NCBI GenBank assembly: GCA_028693555.1
Contig: JAQUVD010000011.1
Span: forward strand, 1-64,000
Direction of reading: 5' to 3'
From: Hespellia sp.
GTDB lineage: Bacteria; Bacillota; Clostridia; Lachnospirales; Lachnospiraceae
DNA: 64,000 bases
Below are positions 43,497 to 50,970 of the stretch, one piece after another (position 1 is the first letter of the stretch; each line of letters starts with the position of its first letter). Below the pieces are notes generated by a model. That model was not told the DNA's origin. It made no database searches and saw only the letters and a list, made by a program, of their open reading frames with translations. The translations under genes and the position numbers were made by a program.

Positions 43497-43610
43497 TCTT
43501 TGAATTATGTCTGATATAGACAAGATCAAGCAGAGTCGAATGCTCTGCTGAGATTCATATCCTCATAGAAGAAGTTCCTGTTTAGAATAGCATGGTTTTA
43601 TTTAGAAAGC

Positions 43611-43635
43611 AAGGGGACGATTTCTCCGTCCCCTT
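43611..43635 (-). terminator. Terminator hairpin after the MATE gene
   Basis: A nine-base perfect stem (43611-43619 with 43627-43635, GGGGACG core) lies 10 bases beyond the MATE stop. The T-run after it on the minus strand is weak. Confidence 0.55.
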
Positions 43636-43645
43636 GTCTTCATTC

Positions 43646-44935
43646 TTATTTCGTTTTGATAATCGCAGTCGTCGTAATCACTGCTGTCATCAGCTCCGCA
43701 ATCGGAAATGCAATCCAGACTCCAGTCATTCCAAACAGCAGCGACAATACAACAACACATAAAATAATCGCAATCACGCCCCGTGTCATAGATGCCCAAA
43801 ACGCCCACTTCGCGGAATTAATCGCGCTCAAATATCCGGTTCCGACAATGTTGTAGCCCGCAAAGATAAATCCCACAAAATATAGCCGGATTCCAACCGC
43901 CGCATAAGCTGCCATCTGTGCATTTTGGTCACTGTTAAATACCGCGACAATTGCCTCCGCGCCAACACAAACCACAATCAGAATCAGTACTGCCAATACA
44001 AGTGCAGTCATCACACCAAGCTTTAACACCTTTTTCACAGATACAAGATCTCTTTTTCCATAGCAGTCACTCAGCAATGGCTGCGACCCCTGTGAAATTC
44101 CATTGAAAACGGAAATCGCGACAAGTGCTGTATTTGCGATGACACCATATGCCGCCACGCCAACATTACCTGCGATCATCAGAATCACTCCATTAAATAC
44201 AAGCGTTGTCACACCGGATGCAAATTCTCCAATAAACGCTGCCACTCCCAATTGACACGCCTTCCCAAGCCGCTTGATGGACGGTCGCTTCCATAGAAAC
44301 CTCACCGTATTCTGCTTTGAGAAAAAATGGGTGCAGCAAATCAGAATTCCTATGATTGGTGATAGGGCTGTTGCGAGCGCCGCTCCTGCCATTCCCATTC
44401 CCAACGGGAACATCAGCACATAATCCATCACGATATTAAAAAGACTGCTGATCAGTGTTGCTGCCATCGCAACCGTCGGCGCACCGTCATTTCTGACAAA
44501 TGCATTGCAGATATGGTTCCACATAAAAAATGGTGCAAACAGCATGAAGATTCTTGTGTAAGGCGCGCCAACCTGGACAATGACATCATTTCCACCAAGA
44601 AATGCAACCAACTGGCTTGGAAATAATCCCCCAACCAGCATAAACACTGCGCCAATCAAAAGCGCAAAAAATATGGCATTCGAAAAAAATCGTTCTGCGC
44701 TCTCCTCGCCCTTTGCCCGTCCGATTTTAAATCGAATTGCAGAGCCAACGCCCATCATCGCTCCGACAGCGAATATGAAGCTGTAAATTGGCAGTACCAG
44801 GTTCAACGCTGTAATTCCATTGGAACCCTCTACCCTGGATATAAAAAATGTGTCAGCAAGAATATATAGGGAAATTCCAATCATTCCGAATATATTCTGC
44901 GATACATACTTCGTAAACATTTTGTTAATTGACAT
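43646..44935 (-). CDS. MATE-family efflux transporter
   Basis: This 429-residue protein has about 12 membrane helices in the two-fold MATE arrangement, with LYILADTFFISRVEG near the start, MGVGSAIRFKIGRAKGEE, and GISQGSQPLLSDCYGKRD at the start of the second half. MATE proteins export drugs or metabolites in exchange for Na+ or H+. The substrate is unknown. It lies 17 bases downstream of the GGDEF/EAL gene and is probably co-transcribed with it. Confidence 0.92.
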   Translation of the reverse strand: MSINKMFTKYVSQNIFGMIGISLYILADTFFISRVEGSNGITALNLVLPIYSFIFAVGAMMGVGSAIRFKIGRAKGEESAERFFSNAIFFALLIGAVFMLVGGLFPSQLVAFLGGNDVIVQVGAPYTRIFMLFAPFFMWNHICNAFVRNDGAPTVAMAATLISSLFNIVMDYVLMFPLGMGMAGAALATALSPIIGILICCTHFFSKQNTVRFLWKRPSIKRLGKACQLGVAAFIGEFASGVTTLVFNGVILMIAGNVGVAAYGVIANTALVAISVFNGISQGSQPLLSDCYGKRDLVSVKKVLKLGVMTALVLAVLILIVVCVGAEAIVAVFNSDQNAQMAAYAAVGIRLYFVGFIFAGYNIVGTGYLSAINSAKWAFWASMTRGVIAIILCVVVLSLLFGMTGVWIAFPIAELMTAVITTTAIIKTK

Positions 44936-44952
44936 GTATGTTTCCCCTTATC

Positions 44953-47655
44953 TTATGGTTTTCCGACCACTTCACCCCGCCCCCGAAGCTTTGCCTCATA
45001 CAGTCTCTTGTCAGCATAGTCAATCAGTTGATGAATACTTACCTTCGGGTGCTCGCTTGAATTAACCGCACCTATACTAACACCCAGACGAATACCCGGA
45101 TAATTCGTCAGCGATGTTCTGTGAATTAATTTTGCAACCTCACTGAGTCGGCTGCAAAAGATTTCCGGTGCAATGTTACGACAGACAACTAAAAATTCAT
45201 CACCGCCGTACCGCGCCACGAAATCACCTTTACTCTTCGCAATATTATCCTGCAGAATCGTGGCAATCTGATGAATCGCATGATCACCTGCCTGATGTCC
45301 ACAATGATCATTAATATCTTTTAAATAATCAATATCAACCATGGCAATTCCGACGTCGTACCCCATGATACTTCCATTTTCCAAATAAAGAGGCAGATGA
45401 CGGTCAATGTACCGCCGGTTATAGACCCCTGTCAGCTCGTCGGATATTACCTGCCGTTCTAAATCATCCAGCTTCATAAAAAGAAGATCCCTGTCAAAGA
45501 TATTATCTACATATCCATCCTCAAGGCGGGTCACAAGTTCCATAACCAGATCCTGCCCCTCCACCTGAACACACTGGGCAATCACGAAAAACAGCCCTTT
45601 ATCCGAGTACTCCATTTTGCTGATACGTGTATGATTCTCCAGTGCTTTCATAGAAATACAATTACTGCATCGCGTATCCTTCTTCCATACCGCATGACAC
45701 GCATGCTCATTACACTCTTCTTTTTTGGTTCCGCACACACTGGTCTTCACAGGGTTCACCACCCGGACCATATCAAAGTACTGTCTCTGTCTGTCCAACT
45801 CCCTCTGCATCGATTCCCAGCTGAATTTCTGCATCACAGAGCCTGCGCGATTTTTCTCCGCCCCTGCTTCCGATAAGATAATTCCGGAATTCCCGGCATT
45901 CGGGCCAAGTCCCACTCCATCCGGATGATTCTCGAATTGATACGTACCTATTTTTCGCATAAAATGTCGATACTCATTCAACGGCAGCGGCTTAGAGAAG
46001 TAGAAGCCCTGAATGCAGTCACAGCCTGCTCCCCTTAGAAAGCTAAGCTGATCTCTCGTCTCAACGCCTTCCGCAACTACCGTCATATCCAATAATTTTG
46101 CCATACGGACGACACTGTTTAATACATTTCCGCTGCGATTGTAGATGCTGAAATCTTCCAAAAACCGCATATCGATCTTCAGGATATCAATCGGGGTATC
46201 CTTTAACATATTCAGCGAAGAATATCCACTGCCAAAATCATCCATCAAAACTTTAAAGCCTTCACTCTGCAAACGCTGTATCACTTCCTGCAGGTGCTGG
46301 GAATCATCCATATAAGCACTCTCTGTAATCTCAAATTTAATCAGGGAATGATCTAGCCCATACCCATCCACCATATTAACAATCCGCTCGCACAAATCTG
46401 GTAAGAACAGGTCAATCCGCGAAACATTGACAGACACAGGCACAACATGCTCCTTTTGGGCAACTCCATCTGCAAGATACTGACACACACAATTCCAGAT
46501 ATAGTGATCCAGCTTTGCAATAAAGCCGTTCCGTTCAAACAACGGTATAAACACGCCCGGTGAAATCATGCCCCGCTCCGGGTGTATCCAGCGAACCAGT
46601 GCCTCCGCACTGACTGGGAGCTCACTGACTGCATCGTAAATAGGCTGCAGATAAAAGACAAATTGTCCCTCCTCAAGCGCATGCTGCATCTCATTCACAA
46701 GGAATTGTTCCTCCACCAGATTGTAGCGCATCTCATCCTGATACACCGCATAATGACGAAATGGCTTTCCTTTTACTGTAGCGAGCGCCATGTTCGCCCG
46801 TTCACACATCTGTTCCACCGACAGCGTACAGCCACTCACGAGGAATACGCCAGCGCAGATTGTAATCGTGTAATCCAGATTCAGGGAATGGAAACATTGT
46901 TCATGTACTTCCAGCATCTTCTCCATATCCAGATCTTCTTTTTTTATGCAGAGTGCAAAATGATCTGCTTCCAGACGGCAATACACACCTTCGTCCATGA
47001 CCTCATTTCGCAGCATGTCCGCAATACAGCAAAGCACTTTATCGCCCACCTCAGCGCCAAACAGCTCGTTAATCATCTTGAACCGTTCAATGTCGAAGCG
47101 AATGATTGCATACTCCTGACTCGCATTCTCCTTTAGCACGCGTTCCACAACACTGCAGAACTTCTCCCGATTATACAGACCAGTCAGATAATCATGCTCA
47201 CTGTGATAAAGAAGTTCGTTGTTCTTTTCCTCCACATGCTTTTGTGCCATCTTCAGGGCTGTGATATCGGTAAAGACCGCGCTAAACACAATCCCGTCAG
47301 ATTCAATCGCCATGATCGACGCCGACAAAAAAATCCATGCAAGCGTCTGATCTTTTTTCACCATGCGGAATTCACAGGTGGTAGAGTCGTTGGGATGGGG
47401 ATTCGCCACGATATCCGCTACCACTTTCATTAGAACCGGAAGATCCTGCGGATATACCATTGCAACCGCTGTCTGCTCAATCAATTTCGCGTACTCTGCA
47501 TGAGTATAATCCAAAAGTGCTGCAAGTCCATCATTAAAATACCGATAAGACAGATTATCATCTTTTAGCTCAAAGATTCCAATTCCTCCCGGAACCGAGG
47601 AAATGAGCGACTGCAGTTGCTGGCTAGTCTCTTTTAACTGTTCTTTTACATCCAT
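44953..47655 (-). CDS. PAS-GGDEF-EAL-GGDEF cyclic-di-GMP enzyme
   Basis: This 900-residue protein has an N-terminal PAS-like domain (about 10-135), a degenerate GGDEF (about 155-310; RLEADHF replaces GGDEF), an EAL domain (about 320-570) with SAEALVRW, FEITESAY, DDFGSGYSSL and GVETRDQL intact, a cysteine-rich PAS-like region (about 645-740, C-x6-C-x4-C-x9-C-x2-C), and a C-terminal GGDEF with intact RYGGDEF. The last GGDEF lacks an inhibitory RxxD site (SKGD in its place). So it could both make and break c-di-GMP, with two sensory inputs. No membrane segment is seen. Two GGDEF domains around one EAL is an unusual order. Confidence 0.9.
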   Translation of the reverse strand: MDVKEQLKETSQQLQSLISSVPGGIGIFELKDDNLSYRYFNDGLAALLDYTHAEYAKLIEQTAVAMVYPQDLPVLMKVVADIVANPHPNDSTTCEFRMVKKDQTLAWIFLSASIMAIESDGIVFSAVFTDITALKMAQKHVEEKNNELLYHSEHDYLTGLYNREKFCSVVERVLKENASQEYAIIRFDIERFKMINELFGAEVGDKVLCCIADMLRNEVMDEGVYCRLEADHFALCIKKEDLDMEKMLEVHEQCFHSLNLDYTITICAGVFLVSGCTLSVEQMCERANMALATVKGKPFRHYAVYQDEMRYNLVEEQFLVNEMQHALEEGQFVFYLQPIYDAVSELPVSAEALVRWIHPERGMISPGVFIPLFERNGFIAKLDHYIWNCVCQYLADGVAQKEHVVPVSVNVSRIDLFLPDLCERIVNMVDGYGLDHSLIKFEITESAYMDDSQHLQEVIQRLQSEGFKVLMDDFGSGYSSLNMLKDTPIDILKIDMRFLEDFSIYNRSGNVLNSVVRMAKLLDMTVVAEGVETRDQLSFLRGAGCDCIQGFYFSKPLPLNEYRHFMRKIGTYQFENHPDGVGLGPNAGNSGIILSEAGAEKNRAGSVMQKFSWESMQRELDRQRQYFDMVRVVNPVKTSVCGTKKEECNEHACHAVWKKDTRCSNCISMKALENHTRISKMEYSDKGLFFVIAQCVQVEGQDLVMELVTRLEDGYVDNIFDRDLLFMKLDDLERQVISDELTGVYNRRYIDRHLPLYLENGSIMGYDVGIAMVDIDYLKDINDHCGHQAGDHAIHQIATILQDNIAKSKGDFVARYGGDEFLVVCRNIAPEIFCSRLSEVAKLIHRTSLTNYPGIRLGVSIGAVNSSEHPKVSIHQLIDYADKRLYEAKLRGRGEVVGKP

Positions 47656-47741
47656 AGTATGCCCCTCTTAATACCAAATATTTAACAACCCAAAATTTGA
47701 TTCTATTATAACCTGATTCTGCGGAGAATGCCATAAGAAAC

Positions 47742-47770
47742 AAAAAAGACCGAAGAAATATTCTCCGACC
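47742..47770 (-). terminator. Terminator after the small hypothetical gene
   Basis: A ten-pair RNA stem with three G-U pairs (47748-47757 with 47761-47770) is followed on the minus strand by TTTTTT. It separates the small gene from the GGDEF/EAL gene. Confidence 0.65.
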
Positions 47771-47823
47771 TCTTCCGTTCGCACCCTGTATTCCCGAACA
47801 CGATTACGCTTTCTTATTTATTT

Positions 47824-48087
47824 CTATTTCTTTTCTAAATCTTTCACCTGTACCTTAAGCATAATTCCCTGTAACTTTTTAATCTTCTGTTCTCCTATCA
47901 TGAGAAATGATATTCCTTTTTCCTTTTTATAGACAGCCTCTCTCCCATCATATTCACCCGAGCATATAAAAACACTGCTGCCACTTGTTATAGTATAAGC
48001 TGTGTCAGCTATAAAATTGCATTCATTTTCAAAGTAATTTAGATATCCTTGCATTCCTAACTTCTCCTTGTCCATTAATATTTCCAT
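47824..48087 (-). CDS. Hypothetical small protein
   Basis: This 87-residue protein is of no family I recognise. It has the look of a small soluble alpha/beta domain (NYFENECNFIADTAYTIT, SSVFICSGEYDGREAVY) and a lysine-rich end (KVQVKDLEKK). The ATG is preceded by a run of ten G, which serves as or overlaps its ribosome site. It stands apart from neighbours, beside the AT-rich mobile remnant. Confidence 0.55.
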   Translation of the reverse strand: MEILMDKEKLGMQGYLNYFENECNFIADTAYTITSGSSVFICSGEYDGREAVYKKEKGISFLMIGEQKIKKLQGIMLKVQVKDLEKK

Positions 48088-48095
48088 TATATCCA

Positions 48096-48105
48096 CCCCC
48101 CCCCC
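48096..48105 (-). repeat. Ten-base poly-G tract at a ribosome site
   Basis: Ten consecutive C on the plus strand (G on the minus) end eight bases before the ATG of the small gene. Such tracts change length by slippage. A change here would alter the spacing or strength of the ribosome site rather than the reading frame. Confidence 0.9.
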
Positions 48106-48150
48106 GAAAAATCAAGCACTTTCTTGATTTTTCTCTAATTGTCAGACAAT
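48106..48150. repeat. Hairpin and palindrome in the 48.1-kb leader
   Basis: An 11-bp stem (48106-48116 with 48123-48133) abuts the poly-C run. Next to it is a palindrome ATTGTC-A-GACAAT (48138-48150) with a further ACAATTGT nearby. These may be a leader hairpin and an operator for the small gene. The following 48151-48347 shows nothing else I can support. Confidence 0.5.
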
Positions 48151-48347
48151 TCACAGACAATTGTTAAGCTTTTTCATCGCAGAACAGCCTCTTTTCAAAA
48201 TCTGCTATGTGCTTTTGTAGTAATTCTGTTCGTAAATATTAAAAATCTTGTATCATACTGTGATTGCAGATTTCACAACTCTGCAAGAAGTTATTTACTT
48301 TGAAACGGTTGCTTAGAGAATCCAGATAGCATTCTACCTTAGGTCGA

Positions 48348-48376
48348 GTGACAAAAAAGCATATTACTATTATAAT
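48348..48376 (+). promoter_or_regulatory. Promoter of the XRE gene
   Basis: -35 GTGACA (48348-48353), a 17-bp spacer and -10 TATAAT (48371-48376) lie 23 bases before the ATG, close to consensus. Confidence 0.65.
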
Positions 48377-48399
48377 TTGAGGAGAAGGAGTGTGATTTG

Positions 48400-48882
48400 A
48401 TGAATATAGAATATACAGGTAAGAAAATATCTTCTTTGAGAAAAGAAAAAGGAATGACGCAACGGGAGTTGGCAGAAAGGTTGAATATAACAGACAAAGC
48501 AGTAAGCAAATGGGAACGAGGGTTAAATTATCCGGATTTATCTTTGTTTCAATCACTGGCACATATATTAGATACATCTGTTTCAGAACTGTTAGGAGTA
48601 GAACAAGATATTCCAAGTGATACAATTCCCGCATTGCTCGAAGTATCAAAACAAGAAAAAAAGCAAACGTTTAAGAAAGTACGAGAATATTTCCAATTAA
48701 CAATTTTTCTGTGTATTGCTATTGTCGTATATAAATTATATTTGTCCGTATATGGTTATGATTGGGAGCGGTTTAATACTCAATTTTGGATCGAGGGAGT
48801 CATTATTGCATTATCAGCAACATTAATAACAAATGGCATTCATTTTTTAATGCAATATAAGAAATATTCTAAAGACATATAA
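48400..48882 (+). CDS. XRE-family regulator with C-terminal membrane segments
   Basis: This 160-residue protein has an XRE helix-turn-helix (ISSLRKEKGMTQRELAERLNITDKAVSKWERGLNYPDLS, residues 10-50), a short linker and two membrane helices (about 100-120 and 132-150). The ATG follows GGAGAAGGAG. Its coding strand is AT-rich compared with most of the window, like the FRG gene that follows. It may be part of the same acquired segment. Confidence 0.85.
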   Translation: MNIEYTGKKISSLRKEKGMTQRELAERLNITDKAVSKWERGLNYPDLSLFQSLAHILDTSVSELLGVEQDIPSDTIPALLEVSKQEKKQTFKKVREYFQLTIFLCIAIVVYKLYLSVYGYDWERFNTQFWIEGVIIALSATLITNGIHFLMQYKKYSKDI

Positions 48883-48921
48883 AGCAGGACAGCGCCCCCA
48901 GTATCGGCTGCGAGGGTTTCG

Positions 48922-48949
48922 TTGTTTTATAGTTATCTAAAGGAATGAG
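48922..48949 (+). repeat. Left direct repeat of the FRG island
   Basis: Twenty-eight bases (TTGTTTTATAGTTATCTAAA, then GGAATGAG) recur at 50160-50188 with a single inserted A. Weaker similarity extends some 35 bases to the left, including GACAGC and a decayed version of the hairpin found before the right copy. The two copies bracket the FRG gene and the recombinase relic. Confidence 0.8.
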
Positions 48950-48992
48950 GGACTATAGAACTGGTTTATATCGTATTGTAAAATACTACAAT

Positions 48993-49014
48993 GCCTGTGT
49001 TTGCAGGCTTTTTT
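48993..49014 (+). terminator. Intrinsic terminator
   Basis: GCCTG/CAGGC stem followed by TTTTTT on the plus strand, about 110 bases past the XRE stop. The remaining 48883-49201 holds the left repeat and the FRG promoter but no gene. Confidence 0.7.
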
Positions 49015-49115
49015 CAATTCCATTTGTATGCACTGTATTGTAACCTATTGTCGTAAACTGTCCACGGGATAACTGGCGGAGATATGGTTATTCTATAGGC
49101 TTATTAAATGGGTAA

Positions 49116-49144
49116 GTGACTTTAAAGAATGAAAATGATACAAT
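49116..49144 (+). promoter_or_regulatory. Promoter of the FRG gene
   Basis: -35 GTGACT (49116-49121), 17-bp spacer, -10 TACAAT (49139-49144), giving a leader of about 60 bases. Confidence 0.5.
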
Positions 49145-49210
49145 GCAGTTAGATTAAAGGTCTGAATAAGCATAAGATAAATAAGTGAGTGAAAGAGAGA
49201 GGTGTATTTG

Positions 49211-49969
49211 GTGGAGAAAGTAATTACACGTTTAAGTGAATATATTGAATATATTCAATTATGCAAAAAGAAATCATATTCTACGCTATCTGAAAAAAGT
49301 AATATGGTTTTATATCGTGGACATGCTAATAAAGATTGGAAATGCTTGCCTAAACTATTCAGGGAGAAGGATTGGTTTGAGAGTGAAGAAAATTATATAG
49401 ATGAAGTATTAAGACAATCTTCGGAAGAATTTTTTGGTTTGACATCTTTTCAAAAGTTGGCAAAAATGCAACACTATGGATTGCCAACGAGATTATTGGA
49501 TTTTACAGGAAATCCATTGATAGCACTATATTTTGCATGTAATGATATAACTCAAACTGATACGGACGGTGTAGTATTAATACTTAAAATCCCTATGTTT
49601 TTTGAAAATCGAATACCTCTTGTGTCTATTTTGGAACATCTATTCCCTGATGCTGGTAACTTGTTTGTTCAAGTAAATAGGAACGCAATTAATCAAATCA
49701 ATAATAATAGCTTAGTCATGGGCATAATTCCTGAATTGAAAAATTATCGCATTAGAAACCAAGATGGTTACTTTGCATTATTTACATATTCGGGGAAATA
49801 TGGGGAAGTCTTTAATCCGATAGAAGAAAATAAATCAATTCAAGAAAGAATTGTTATTCCAGCTGAAAAGAAAAAAGATATATTAGAAGAACTAGGGGTA
49901 TGTGGAATCAAGCAATCATTTGTTTTTCCAGAACTTGAAAAGCAAATTAGTTACATTGTGGATAGGTAG
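49211..49969 (+). CDS. FRG-domain protein
   Basis: This 252-residue protein carries the FRG domain: VLYRGHANKDWKCLPKLFR near residue 33 and MQHYGLPTRLLDFTGNPLIALYFAC near residue 88. FRG proteins occur often in mobile elements and defence islands; their activity is not established. The remainder (IRNQDGYFALFTYSG, a late FVFPELEKQI) is also typical. The start is GTG with GAGAGG eight bases upstream; another GTG lies three codons earlier. The gene is very AT-rich compared with its surroundings and sits between direct repeats, so it was probably acquired. No toxin-antitoxin partner adjoins it within the repeats. Confidence 0.85.
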   Translation: MEKVITRLSEYIEYIQLCKKKSYSTLSEKSNMVLYRGHANKDWKCLPKLFREKDWFESEENYIDEVLRQSSEEFFGLTSFQKLAKMQHYGLPTRLLDFTGNPLIALYFACNDITQTDTDGVVLILKIPMFFENRIPLVSILEHLFPDAGNLFVQVNRNAINQINNNSLVMGIIPELKNYRIRNQDGYFALFTYSGKYGEVFNPIEENKSIQERIVIPAEKKKDILEELGVCGIKQSFVFPELEKQISYIVDR

Positions 49970-50034
49970 AATATTGAAAGTCAACCAATAAGTTATACGG
50001 CTAAACTAAAGAACTTATAAAAAGGCAGATAATA

Positions 50035-50187
50035 ATGGAACTCATATCAAAAAGTTTATATGATGATCCGCATTTCTATCCCCACGCATTAAGGCACACA
50101 TTTGCGACAAGGATAAGGACAGCAAGAACCCCGGTACTATCGGATACCGGGGTTCTTGTTTGTTTTATAAGTTATCTAAAGGAATGA
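50035..50187 (+). pseudogene. Tyrosine recombinase relic (HALRHTFATR fragment)
   Basis: A 50-codon frame contains YPHALRHTFATRI (50080-50115), the hallmark histidine-arginine motif of phage and ICE tyrosine recombinases (HxLRHTFATR). Sequence before and after has lost similarity, and the frame then runs through a terminator hairpin and into the right direct repeat. The catalytic tyrosine and the rest of the enzyme are missing. It marks the end of a former integrative element. The tiny frame may not be expressed as a protein. Confidence 0.75.
50123..50158 (+). terminator. Terminator at the end of the recombinase relic
   Basis: A perfect 14-bp stem (50123-50136 with 50145-50158), eight-base loop, followed by TTTGTTTTAT. 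Confidence 0.85.
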
Positions 50188-50188
50188 G
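50160..50188 (+). repeat. Right direct repeat of the FRG island
   Basis: Matches the left repeat at 48922-48949 apart from one extra A. It directly follows the recombinase-relic terminator, the place where an attachment site of an integrative element would lie. Confidence 0.8.
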
Positions 50189-50190
50189 AG

Positions 50191-50252
50191 TAAAGTTGAC
50201 ATTATCTTAAATGTCAAAACTTTATGAGGGGGATAGTTGTTTATCAACTATC
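50191..50252. repeat. Two tandem inverted repeats beyond the right repeat
   Basis: A 13-bp arm with a two-base bulge (50191-50203 with 50210-50224) and a perfect eight-base pair (50232-50239 with 50245-50252) follow one another. Clustered inverted repeats near a recombinase end may be recombinase-binding or transfer sites. Nothing else is supported in 50253-50358. Confidence 0.5.
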
Positions 50253-50358
50253 TAAGTACAAGTATACGCATCATTTGTGAAGAAAATGTGGCGAAGAAAT
50301 AAAAGGAAACGAAATTTTATAACAAAAGAATAAACAAACGGCTGATACACGGTTGGTC

Positions 50359-50970
50359 TTATGCCTCTTTCTTGGCTTCTCCCTCTGGGAAGATAATCTT
50401 AAACACAAAGAAGAAGATAATCATCGATACTCCCCCTGTGATAAAGGTTACCAGCAGATTGTAAATCGCCGGTGCCACATACACCGATGCAATCGGCATC
50501 CACAGATTATTAAATCCGTTGCAGATGAGTGAAATCACAACCCATGCAATAAAATACCACATTGCCTGATACCACGGGTTTCCATGGCTCTTGAATGTAA
50601 TGTTTCTCTGCAGTGGGAAGTTGATGCACTGTGCTAAGAACGATCCAACCTCGTAGCTGATAAAATAGCCAAGTCCACCGCCGATCAGCACTGCTCCACT
50701 CGCGTCTTTTAACACATTATAGCCCAACAGACTCCATGTGAAATCAACACCAAAGAGATGCAGTTTTGCCTGCGGCCACATGAATTCTGTGCCTGCCAGA
50801 CCTTTTCCTAGTATTCCCGGCATAAAGGTAAATACCAGATACTGGAATACCGTTACCATCATACTGAACACAAAGAAATAGAAAATCTGGTATACCCACT
50901 TGGATAGTTTCGGGTGTTTATCTTCAAATGCAGTCCATTTGGACATCCACCAATCTTTTATATTATTCAT
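50359..50970 (-). CDS. GtrA-like four-helix membrane protein
   Basis: This 203-residue protein has about four to five membrane helices and a GtrA-like stretch, EVGSFLAQCINFPLQRNITF, resembling the AxxxNFxxxxxxxF pattern of GtrA flippase-like proteins. It overlaps the GH3 gene's stop by eight bases, so the two are translated together. GtrA relatives help move lipid-linked sugars across membranes; the link to a glucosidase locus fits but is not proof. A plain hypothetical membrane protein is the alternative. Confidence 0.6.
   Translation of the reverse strand: MNNIKDWWMSKWTAFEDKHPKLSKWVYQIFYFFVFSMMVTVFQYLVFTFMPGILGKGLAGTEFMWPQAKLHLFGVDFTWSLLGYNVLKDASGAVLIGGGLGYFISYEVGSFLAQCINFPLQRNITFKSHGNPWYQAMWYFIAWVVISLICNGFNNLWMPIASVYVAPAIYNLLVTFITGGVSMIIFFFVFKIIFPEGEAKKEA

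Noticed and set aside
48239-48649. 136-codon minus-strand frame opposite the XRE gene
   Set aside because: It is the antisense shadow of a clear helix-turn-helix gene with its own promoter and ribosome site; the hydrophobic translation is an AT-rich artefact.
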